Source of the DNA: an uncultured Bacteroidaceae bacterium
GTDB lineage: Bacteria; Bacteroidota; Bacteroidia; Bacteroidales; Bacteroidaceae
NCBI GenBank assembly: GCA_905234745.1
Contig: CAJOJD010000010.1
Span: forward strand, 1-40,508
Direction of reading: 5' to 3'
Length of the DNA stretch: 40,508 bases
Below, one piece after another: positions 6,772 through 14,762 of this stretch (the stretch's first letter is position 1; each line of letters begins with the position of its first letter). The notes under the pieces were generated by a model. That model worked only from the letters and a program-made list of their open reading frames with translations. It made no database searches and was not told the DNA's origin. The position numbers and the translations under genes are program-made.

Positions 6772-8274
6772 TTATCCCTTATCTATACTCTCCTCTACAA
6801 GTTTGAGCAGGCCCTTTGAGTCAAGCTGACCGCGTAGGGTCTCATCGTGGAAGTCGGTCAGGAACTTGATCAGATAATCCACGATACTGTCTGAGAATAC
6901 ACCGCGTGAGGTGTAGATTGCGCGGTCCTTGGCCAGTTCCTTGGCTGCCTCAACGCAACATCCGGGAAGTTGTTCAAGAGCCTCCTGCACAGCACGGTTC
7001 TTCTCATCATGGATGTTCACGCCAAGTCCTACGTAGGTCTTGTCTGCAACAGCAAGGCCATCAGGCATCTCAAAACCGTGACGGGCGGCGCAGCAAAGAG
7101 CTGCCATCAGCAGGTAAGTATCGGCAAAGCCGTCGCTGGCACGCCACTCAAATGTCTGCTTGTCGCTGAAATCCTTATCGGCAGCCTGTTCAAGCGGATT
7201 GCACTTGGCTGCCATATCCATACGCTTAAGCCAGCCCAGAGGTACTCGTACAAGAGCGCTACGGTTGGAGAATGACCAGCAGAGTGATGTTGGAGCCTCC
7301 TGATGAGGAACCAGACGCATGAATGAGAGCGGATGCGGATTGCCGAATGCGGGCAGAGATGTACCTGCTGCCATATAACCGGCAATAGCCTTGCGGCACT
7401 CTTCAGTGAGTTCACCGTTCTTGGTCATTACGGACTTACCGTTACGTGTAAACTTGCAGTGAACGTGCATCCCGGATCCAGCCTTACCCACGGTGATTTT
7501 GGGAGCAAAAGTCAGGGTTACGCCGTACTGGTATGCCAGCTGGCGCATCACCCACTTGGCAACCACCAACTGATCGGCGGCATCCTCAATATCGGTAGGC
7601 AGGAACTCTATCTCATTCTGCTCATATATCTTACCATCCTGAGTAAAGTTGCCCACCTCGCTGTGACCATACTTGATCAGACCGCCGCATTGGGCAATCA
7701 GTTTCATGGCCTCGGTACGCAGATCCTGGAACTTGCAAAACGGTGCACTCTCGTGATAGCCGCGCTGATCGGGGGTAAGATAAAGGTCCTCGGCCTCAGA
7801 TATCACGTAATACTCAAGCTCACCCATTGCCTGCATCTTAAGGCCGGTCACTGCGGTGAACTCGTTATGTGCCTTGTGCAATATGTACTGCGGGCTGCTC
7901 TCGAACTGGTTGCCCTCGCGGTCAAAATAAGAGCACAGAAGGTCAACCGTGGGAACATCGGCAAAGGGGTTTACAAAAGCTGTTTTGTAGCGCGGGAGCA
8001 CATACAGATCGCTCTTACCAGCCTCTATGAACGGGAACAGGCTGGAGCCGTCAACACGCTCGCCCGCCTGGAGAATGCTCTCCAGGTGTGCGGCGCTGTT
8101 TATTACAAAATTAAGGGTCTTGAGTTTTCCGTCCCATCCGCAGTAATGCAGATTGATAAACTGAACCGCATTCTCACGGCAGTAACGGATTATGTCATCA
8201 CAAGTAAACTCGCTGGCCGGCTTGCCAAGAAAGCGCACCAGCAGATTAGGATTCATTTCAATGTTTTTGTCCAT
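6772..8274 (-). CDS. glnA: Glutamine synthetase, type I-like
   Basis: A second glutamine synthetase of 500 residues. It has the beta-grasp N-terminal part (INLHYCGWDGKLKTLNFV), the metal-binding GELEYYV, KITVGKAGSGMHVHCKF, PHQEAPTSLCWSFSNRSALVRVP and a C-terminal FEWRASDG. The classic adenylylation-site region of enteric GlnA is not apparent, so control by adenylylation is unlikely. It could act as a housekeeping or a conditional enzyme beside GSIII at 1-1821; catalysis on another amine cannot be excluded. A perfect 12-bp inverted repeat lies directly before the gene and includes the A of the start codon. The GH27 gene lies upstream in the same direction, 78 bases away. Confidence 0.88.
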   Translation of the reverse strand: MDKNIEMNPNLLVRFLGKPASEFTCDDIIRYCRENAVQFINLHYCGWDGKLKTLNFVINSAAHLESILQAGERVDGSSLFPFIEAGKSDLYVLPRYKTAFVNPFADVPTVDLLCSYFDREGNQFESSPQYILHKAHNEFTAVTGLKMQAMGELEYYVISEAEDLYLTPDQRGYHESAPFCKFQDLRTEAMKLIAQCGGLIKYGHSEVGNFTQDGKIYEQNEIEFLPTDIEDAADQLVVAKWVMRQLAYQYGVTLTFAPKITVGKAGSGMHVHCKFTRNGKSVMTKNGELTEECRKAIAGYMAAGTSLPAFGNPHPLSFMRLVPHQEAPTSLCWSFSNRSALVRVPLGWLKRMDMAAKCNPLEQAADKDFSDKQTFEWRASDGFADTYLLMAALCCAARHGFEMPDGLAVADKTYVGLGVNIHDEKNRAVQEALEQLPGCCVEAAKELAKDRAIYTSRGVFSDSIVDYLIKFLTDFHDETLRGQLDSKGLLKLVEESIDKG

Positions 8275-8320
8275 ATATTCGCGTTTTTGATTCGTTCAGT
8301 AATCAGGCAACGCGAATATA
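8274..8320 (-). promoter_or_regulatory. 12-bp inverted repeat at the glnA start codon
   Basis: TATATTCGCGTT (8274-8285) and its exact complement (8309-8320) are separated by 23 bases. In the minus-strand transcript the 3' arm ends on the A of the ATG. The repeat could be an RNA stem hiding the start codon or a DNA operator. The upstream arm resembles a degraded -7 box (TATATTCG). Confidence 0.65.
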
Positions 8321-8352
8321 AGAAATTTTCATGATATCAGATTCCTTTCTTT

Positions 8353-9585
8353 CTATTTCTTATTAGGCGTAAGACGGTACATTGCTACATCGTGGCCGGG
8401 TACCGTTACCTTGAGGGCTTTTTTGGTGTTACCCACCTTTGCCTTCTTGGCGTTGAACTCCCACAGATTCTCAATGTTGTAGGTAATGGCGTCAAACTGG
8501 GTTGAGAGTCCGCTCACCTCTTCATCAGTCAGGTTAAGGTCCTGCCAGTTGATGTTGAGCTCTGCAGGCTCTGTACCGCGGTTAAGCAGACAGAATGCCC
8601 AGTCACCACCTTCCAACGGCTTGAACCAGTACTCTATATCGTTCTCGGTCTTGTAACGCAGTCCCTGCACTCCCAGTTTATCCTGATCAATTGCTATCAC
8701 TTTCTTGTTCAGGATAATGGCGCGGGTATCATCGGTCATCTTTGAAAGGTCATTACCAAGAATCAGAGGAGCGGCCATCATGCACCACATGCTAAAGTGG
8801 GCGCGGTCCTCGTTTACGCTCATGCCGTTGCCTACCTCAAGCATATCGGGGTCATTCCAGTGGCCCGGGCCTGCGTATTTGCGCAAGGGAGCGTTCTGGT
8901 CTATGATGCTCAGTACGGTCTGGCCCCAGCCGCGCTGACGGGGGTTACCTGCAAAACGGGCGGTGATATCGCCTGTGGTACGCCAAGAGTGGCCTACTTC
9001 AGCAGCCCATTCCCAGGGTTTGTTGGTGCCCCACTCGCACATGCTGAAGAATATGGGACGGCCTGCTGCACGCAATGCGTCACGCATCAGGGTATAGGCA
9101 CCGCGAGGATTGATGTTCTCGGTTGCGCACCAGTCATATTTAAGATAGTCTATTCCCCAACGGGCATACTGCAGGGCATCCTGGTACTCGTGACCGAAAC
9201 TACCTGTACGGCCTGCACAGGTGCGGCGGCCGGCATCGGAATAGATTCCCAGTTTCATGCCTTTGGAGTGAACGTAATCGGCCAATGCCTCTATTCCTGA
9301 GGGGAATGTCTTGGGATCGGGCTGTACGAATCCGTCGGCATCGCGCTCACCGTGCCAGCAGTCATCCATATTCAGGTAGATGTATCCGGCATCGACAAGG
9401 CCTTCGGCCACCATTGCATCGGCCTGCTCGCGTATAAGCTGCTCGCTTATGTTCTGACCGAACTTGTTCCAGCTGTTCCAACCCATCTGAGGGGTATCGG
9501 CCAGACCTTCCCATTTCTGTGCTGCACTCCTGCCAGGAACGAGCACCACTGCTGCCAGAAGCAGCATTACTGTAAGTTTTCTCAT
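8353..9585 (-). CDS. Alpha-galactosidase, GH27
   Basis: Retaining exo-enzyme that removes terminal alpha-linked galactose, here secreted to the periplasm or surface. Signal peptide at 1-22 (ending RSAAQ). The family opening TPQMGWNSWNKFG follows at once, then YLNMDDCWHGERD, IYSDAGRRTCAG, IDYLKYDWC with nucleophile Asp151 and SWRTTGDI with the likely acid/base Asp206. The protein continues with WNDPDMLEVGNG and a C-terminal beta domain to residue 410, full length for the bacterial enzymes. It sits 16 bases downstream of yccF and may share its transcript. It lies among nitrogen genes but fits the hemicellulose enzymes further right. It could also cleave beta-L-arabinopyranose, a known GH27 variant. 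Confidence 0.93.
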   Translation of the reverse strand: MRKLTVMLLLAAVVLVPGRSAAQKWEGLADTPQMGWNSWNKFGQNISEQLIREQADAMVAEGLVDAGYIYLNMDDCWHGERDADGFVQPDPKTFPSGIEALADYVHSKGMKLGIYSDAGRRTCAGRTGSFGHEYQDALQYARWGIDYLKYDWCATENINPRGAYTLMRDALRAAGRPIFFSMCEWGTNKPWEWAAEVGHSWRTTGDITARFAGNPRQRGWGQTVLSIIDQNAPLRKYAGPGHWNDPDMLEVGNGMSVNEDRAHFSMWCMMAAPLILGNDLSKMTDDTRAIILNKKVIAIDQDKLGVQGLRYKTENDIEYWFKPLEGGDWAFCLLNRGTEPAELNINWQDLNLTDEEVSGLSTQFDAITYNIENLWEFNAKKAKVGNTKKALKVTVPGHDVAMYRLTPNKK

Positions 9586-9601
9586 AATTGACTATATTTG
9601 G

Positions 9602-9979
9602 TTATTGTTTGTTGCGGATCTCTTTTCCGAACGGAAGCAGTGCGGCTATGGCAATCTTGAAATGAGCCAGGCCCAGAGGTATTCCAATAATTGTAATGCA
9701 GAATACCAGGCCGCAAAGTGCATGCAGTATTGCAATCTCCCACCATCCTAGCAGTATCCAGAGGATATTGAATCCCATACCCAGGCAACTGGGCTCGTTG
9801 GGACGGTCACCAAGTTCCTTGCCGAACGGCCACAATGCATATGCTCCTATCTTGAACATCTGCAGTCCGAACGGTATACCTACTATCGTTACACACATAA
9901 GCAGGCCTGCAACGAAATAAAGCAGACTTGTGGCAATGCCTCCAAGCAGGAGCCAAAAGATATTTCCTAATGCATTCAT
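9602..9979 (-). CDS. yccF: YccF-family inner-membrane protein
   Basis: A 125-residue integral membrane protein made of two tandem YccF repeats. Each begins N-I-x-W-I/L-LLG and ends in IVGIPFGLQMFKIGAYALWPFGKE or IIGIPLGLAHFKIAIAALLPFGKE. About four membrane segments are expected. The family's function is not well established. I chose the start at 9979 (MNALGNIFWLLLGG) because it begins the first repeat and lies about 20 bases from a TATATTTG promoter box (9998-10005). The longer frame would extend into the terminator of the preceding gene. The GH27 gene follows after 16 bases. Confidence 0.88.
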   Translation of the reverse strand: MNALGNIFWLLLGGIATSLLYFVAGLLMCVTIVGIPFGLQMFKIGAYALWPFGKELGDRPNEPSCLGMGFNILWILLGWWEIAILHALCGLVFCITIIGIPLGLAHFKIAIAALLPFGKEIRNKQ

Positions 9980-10003
9980 CTTGAATAAGGTTTTTGGCAA
10001 ATA

Positions 10004-10047
10004 TATAAAAAATCCCCGGAACCGCACGAATCAAACAGTTCCGGGGA
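10004..10047 (-). terminator. Intrinsic terminator after the outer-membrane barrel gene
   Basis: On the minus strand a 9-bp GC-rich stem (CCCCGGAAC with GTTCCGGGG, arms at 10038-10046 and 10014-10022) is followed by ATTTTTTATA. It ends the amtB-porin transcription unit. The U-tract region merges with the TATATTTG box used by yccF. Confidence 0.88.
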
Positions 10048-10079
10048 CTCCTAAACGCAGGTGGACAAGTTCCTGACGT

Positions 10080-10772
10080 TTAGAATGAAATTCCAAAAAC
10101 AAGGTACGCCATCTCGGCGCAGGGGTTGACAGTCAGTCCGGCCGATACCGGAAGACTGAAGCTTTCCGTTATATCAATTGATTTGGCAGCAGTCAATGAA
10201 AGGTTGGTTACTGCAAACCCTTCGGTTCCGTAAAAACCGCTCTCAAACGGTACCATACCCAGACTTGCTGTCCAGTCTGCACCGCCCAGGCTGAACGGGG
10301 CCGATATCTCGCAGTATGAACTGAATGCTGCATCACCGTTTGCCTTGTAATCGGCACCTGCAAAGTTTGTGTACCAGCTGATTGAGGCAAATCCGAAATC
10401 ATATCCGGCAAATGCTTCGAACACATGGTTGGTAGCACCCTTCTCATACTTGAAGTAACGTCCGTAAGGCTCGTCACCAACGCTGAACCAATAGTCTGTA
10501 ACACCTACCGACGCTCCGGCAAAAGAGTAACTCAAGGTTATATCAAACTCCCTGGTATCAAGGAAGTTGGCAACTCCTACCGATCCCCATAGCGAGAGGT
10601 CTACTCCGGCAATGCTTACGCCTAATGTAGGTTGTATGGCTGCGTCACCGCATTTGGCGCCTCTCCAGACATACTCGCTTACTACGTCGGCTGCTATTGT
10701 TGTTTCTACTTCGGCACTTACAGGTGCCACGATTGCTATTATCATTATTGCTATTGAGAATATTTTTTTCAT
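10080..10772 (-). CDS. Outer-membrane beta-barrel protein, Gcw_chp/TorF-like
   Basis: A 230-residue secreted barrel protein. Signal peptide MKKIFSIAIMIIAIVAPVSA, then a mature part starting EVETTIAADVVSEYVWRGAKCGD, resembling the opening of Gcw_chp (TorF-like putative porin) proteins with their VS-x-Y-x-x-RG motif. It continues with alternating amphipathic strands rich in Gly, Tyr, Phe and Ser and ends in VFGISF, a C-terminal Phe typical of barrels. It follows amtB in the same direction, separated by a long hairpin terminator. Its position suggests a role in passage of ammonium or small nitrogen compounds through the outer membrane. This is inference. The start at 10772 is chosen for the signal peptide; the frame is open further upstream through a TTG in the terminator region. 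Confidence 0.75.
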   Translation of the reverse strand: MKKIFSIAIMIIAIVAPVSAEVETTIAADVVSEYVWRGAKCGDAAIQPTLGVSIAGVDLSLWGSVGVANFLDTREFDITLSYSFAGASVGVTDYWFSVGDEPYGRYFKYEKGATNHVFEAFAGYDFGFASISWYTNFAGADYKANGDAAFSSYCEISAPFSLGGADWTASLGMVPFESGFYGTEGFAVTNLSLTAAKSIDITESFSLPVSAGLTVNPCAEMAYLVFGISF

Positions 10773-10793
10773 AGTTGTAATTTGTTTTATGGT

Positions 10794-10909
10794 AAAAAAA
10801 GAGCCTTGAGTTACAGAGATCCATTGTCCCGGATCTTTATATGGACATAGTAAAGATTTAAAAACACGAATCAAAATGAGATCAACAAACCTCTGTCTCT
10901 CAAGGCTCT
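10794..10909 (-). terminator. Long-stem terminator or attenuator between amtB and the porin gene
   Basis: On the minus strand AGAGCCTTGAG begins 10 bases after the amtB stop codon and pairs with CTCAAGGCTCT (10800-10810). A 3x3 internal loop and a further 5 pairs (CAGAG/CTCTG) lie inside, and seven U residues follow. About 70 bases lie in the apical loop. It would reduce expression of the porin gene relative to amtB unless read through, since no convincing promoter is seen between them. Confidence 0.78.
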
Positions 10910-10919
10910 AACTTTAAAA

Positions 10920-12164
10920 TCAGATGTTGTAAGCGGTTTCTCCGTGCTCGTAGATATCCAGACCTTCCTCCTCGACGCGAGCCTCAACGCGGATTCCGTG
11001 AACCTTCTTGAGGATTACGAATGTGAGCAGACCAAGTCCGAATGACCATGCGCAGGTTACCAGTGATCCAAGAGCCTCAACGCCCAGGAAGTGCCAGCCA
11101 CCACCGTAGAACAGGCCACCGTCTACTGCAAACATACCGGTCATGAGGGTACCAAGGATACCGCATACACCGTGAACCGATACGGCACCAACGGGATCAT
11201 CGATCTTGCAGATCTTATCAATCAGGGCAACTGAACCGACCATTGCGCAACCGCAAACTGCGCCGATGATTGCTGCACCACCTATTGATACAAGGTCGCA
11301 ACCTGCTGTGATACCTACCAGACCTGCCAGGATACCGTTGCACACCAGTGAAAGTGAAGGTTTGCCGAATACCAGCCATGTAAGGAACAGTGCTGCAAGT
11401 CCGCCCGTTGCGGCAGCCATGTTGGTTGTGCACATTACATGAGAGATTGCGATAGCGTTCTCAGAACCCTCAGCAGCCAGCTGTGAACCGGGGTTGAAAC
11501 CGAACCATCCGAACCAGAGGATGAATACTCCCAGAGCACCGAATGTCAGGTTGTGGCCGGGGATAGCGCGTGATTCGCCGGTCTTGGAATACTTACCGAT
11601 ACGCGGACCAAGTACCATAGCACCTGCAAGAGCAATCACACCACCGCATGAGTGAACAACTGTCGAACCTGCGAAATCATGGAAACCAAGCTCTGCGAGC
11701 CAGCCGCCGCCCCAAGTCCAGTGACCCTCGATGGGATAAATAAGTACCGAAATAATGATTGAAATAAGTACGTACATTGAGAACTTGGTGCGCTCAGCCA
11801 TACCGCCTGATACTATTGTGGCAGCAGTTGCGCAGAATACAGTCTGGAATATCAGCGTGCACTCTGCAGGAATGTTGCTGTCGCCATAGAATGACCAGTC
11901 AAAAAGGTGAAGGCCACCAATGAAACCGTTGTTTGTTCCGTGCATCAGACCGAATCCTATCATCCAGAAAAGGAATGATCCGACCATGAAATCAACGAAG
12001 TTCTTCATAAGTATGTTGGCTGTGTTCTTGGAACGGGTGAAACCTGCCTCAACCAGCGCGAATCCGGGCTGCATAAAGAACACAAGCATAGCTGCTATCA
12101 ATACCCAGACTGTATCCAGTCCGCTTATACTACTTTCACTTACTGTTGTGATAATGTCTTCCAT
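10920..12164 (-). CDS. amtB: Ammonium channel AmtB
   Basis: Inner-membrane ammonia channel of 414 residues with eleven expected membrane segments. The twin pore histidines are visible: STVVHSCGG (His171) and VSVHGVCG (His331). Further family signatures are FMQPGFALVEAGFTRSKN, GGMAERTKF, WFGWFGFNPGSQL and the cytoplasmic C-terminal region where PII binds. It follows glnB by 21 bases, the usual glnB/glnK-amtB pairing, in which PII blocks the channel when nitrogen is plentiful. The operon starts with the Asn/Gln-rich leader peptide and attenuator at 12578-12802. The porin gene lies downstream past a terminator. Family call is very secure. Confidence 0.97.
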   Translation of the reverse strand: MEDIITTVSESSISGLDTVWVLIAAMLVFFMQPGFALVEAGFTRSKNTANILMKNFVDFMVGSFLFWMIGFGLMHGTNNGFIGGLHLFDWSFYGDSNIPAECTLIFQTVFCATAATIVSGGMAERTKFSMYVLISIIISVLIYPIEGHWTWGGGWLAELGFHDFAGSTVVHSCGGVIALAGAMVLGPRIGKYSKTGESRAIPGHNLTFGALGVFILWFGWFGFNPGSQLAAEGSENAIAISHVMCTTNMAAATGGLAALFLTWLVFGKPSLSLVCNGILAGLVGITAGCDLVSIGGAAIIGAVCGCAMVGSVALIDKICKIDDPVGAVSVHGVCGILGTLMTGMFAVDGGLFYGGGWHFLGVEALGSLVTCAWSFGLGLLTFVILKKVHGIRVEARVEEEGLDIYEHGETAYNI

Positions 12165-12185
12165 AACTTAATTGATTTAATTGTT

Positions 12186-12533
12186 TTACTTCTTGTCGGC
12201 CAACACTGTATCACCGTGTTCTCCGGTACGGATTGACCATGTGTCATCCACGGGACTTACAAAGATTCGTCCATCACCCACCTGGCCGGTACGGGCAGCA
12301 CCCATGATGGCGTCGATTGCGGGCTGTACGAACTGATCACGGCAGATGATTGTTATCTCAATACGTGAGATGATGTCCGTGCTGTACATTACGCCACGGT
12401 AGATTCGGTCCTGACGTGCCTGACCGATTGCGTGTACCTCGGCGTAAGAGAACCAGTTGATGTCTGCCTCAAAAAGTGCTTCCTTGACATCTTCAAACCG
12501 GGTTTTCCGGATGATTGCTTCAATTTTTTTCAT
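12186..12533 (-). CDS. glnB: Nitrogen regulatory protein PII
   Basis: Trimeric signal protein that senses 2-oxoglutarate and ATP/ADP and controls AmtB. 115 residues, starting MKKIEAIIRK as in classic PII. The T-loop (about 37-54, GQARQDRIYRGVMYSTD) is one residue shorter than in E. coli GlnB; Tyr50 aligns with the uridylylated Tyr51. The C-loop motif TGQVGDGRIFV (82-92) and the RTGEHGD tail are intact. The first structural gene of the glnB-amtB operon, it is preceded by a leader containing the Asn/Gln-rich peptide ORF and terminator. Whether it is GlnB or GlnK by function cannot be told from sequence; linkage to amtB favours the GlnK role. Confidence 0.95.
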   Translation of the reverse strand: MKKIEAIIRKTRFEDVKEALFEADINWFSYAEVHAIGQARQDRIYRGVMYSTDIISRIEITIICRDQFVQPAIDAIMGAARTGQVGDGRIFVSPVDDTWSIRTGEHGDTVLADKK

Positions 12534-12577
12534 AGTGTTTTGTTTAAGAGGTTATTGGTAAATGTTTGATTTCGGAT

Positions 12578-12613
12578 AAAAAAAAAAAGACTGATCAAAA
12601 ATTGACCAGTCTT
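12578..12613 (-). terminator. Attenuator terminator in the glnB-amtB leader
   Basis: On the minus strand a perfect 10-bp stem apart from one G-U (AAGACTGGTC/GATCAGTCTT) with a 7-base loop is followed by about eleven U residues, some 45 bases before glnB. Both stem arms are identical to those of the asnB attenuator at 3713-3743. Confidence 0.9.
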
Positions 12614-12663
12614 TATATTGAATTCTCTATTTATCTACGATGTTTAGCTTACCTGCTGGTCAA
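12602..12663 (-). promoter_or_regulatory. Predicted antiterminator of the glnB leader
   Basis: TTGACCAG near the end of the leader peptide ORF (12656-12663) pairs perfectly with CTGGTCAA in the 5' arm of the terminator (12602-12609). The upstream arm starts 19 nt past the Asn/Gln core and ends 9 nt before the stop codon, exactly as in the asnB leader. There the middle A-U pair is replaced by G-U, so pairing is retained. Confidence 0.7.
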
Positions 12664-12763
12664 AAGGTATAACCATCGGAACCTGATTATTCTGGTTCTG
12701 ATTCTGCTGCTGCTGATTATTATTCAGCTGAACAGTGGTTATATTCTTAAAACCGATAAACAT
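12644..12763 (-). CDS. Asn/Gln-rich leader peptide of glnB-amtB (39 aa)
   Basis: A 39-codon ORF between the promoter and the terminator ahead of glnB. It starts MFIGFKNITTVQL, then has an unbroken run of fourteen Asn/Gln codons at residues 14-27 (NNNQQQQNQNQNNQ, 7 Asn and 7 Gln), and ends VPMVIPFDQQVS. Nearly all Gln codons are CAG; Asn uses both AAT and AAC. It is a paralogue in design of the peptide before asnB: same run, related C-terminus, same 9-nt distance from pairing arm to stop and same 30-nt gap to the terminator. The predicted role is a ribosome pausing sensor of charged tRNA-Gln and tRNA-Asn. The peptide itself may have no function. Confidence 0.85.
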   Translation of the reverse strand: MFIGFKNITTVQLNNNQQQQNQNQNNQVPMVIPFDQQVS

Positions 12764-12794
12764 AAAAATCTTCAGTTTTTCCTGATTTCTGCCG

Positions 12795-12802
12795 CAAAGG
12801 TA
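12795..12802 (-). promoter_or_regulatory. Predicted -7 box of the glnB leader promoter
   Basis: The minus strand reads TACCTTTG, a good TAnnTTTG match, about 30 bases before the leader peptide ATG. A -33 TTG lies upstream but at a spacing shorter than ideal. Confidence 0.55.
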
Positions 12803-12931
12803 CGAACACTTTTGATACAATGTTCACAAAACGGGCAGAAATTTTACTTTTTTCTATCAAATTTCCAAATATTCCAACAAATAGAAAGTATTACTTGCAA
12901 ATACGCAGCATTTTGCCCAGCGCATAGTAGA

Positions 12932-13136
12932 TTTTTTAGGGGTAAGGGTATCAGAAACCATAGACGCCCATGTCTCTGTGAACCGACGAACGAAGAGAGA
13001 GCAGAGGAAGCTAGCTTACTCTGCCGAACGAGGAGGAGGTCAAGAGCGTAGCTCTTAATGGGAGGGGCCCGCCGCGTAGCGGTGGGAGGGATAGGCCCGT
13101 AGGGCCGTAGTTTAGGATACCCTTACCCCTAAAAAA
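12932..13136. repeat. 205-bp inverted-repeat element with GTA-loop hairpins
   Basis: The ends are perfect 21-bp inverted repeats (12932-12952 and 13116-13136, TTTTTTAGGGGTAAGGGTAT and onward). Allowing one bulge, the pairing extends about 8 bp outward into the last codons of pyrG. Inside are three hairpins with the same GTA triloop: AAGAGC/GCTCTT (13042-13056), an 8-bp CCCGCCGC/GCGGTGGG stem (13068-13086) and GGCCC/GGGCC (13094-13106). A longer hairpin GCAGAG/CTCTGC (13001-13024) precedes them. No coding potential is seen. It could be a non-autonomous mobile element or a structured RNA, and it separates pyrG from the glnB leader promoter. Confidence 0.75.

Positions 13137-14762
<1,626 letters not shown>

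Noticed and set aside
7333-8334. 333-codon plus-strand ORF opposite glnA
   Set aside because: Shadow of the glutamine synthetase gene with no promoter or family features.
12932-13136. CRISPR array or tRNA in the hairpin-rich region
   Set aside because: The hairpins have unlike stems with no regular direct repeat and spacer pattern, and no cloverleaf can be drawn.
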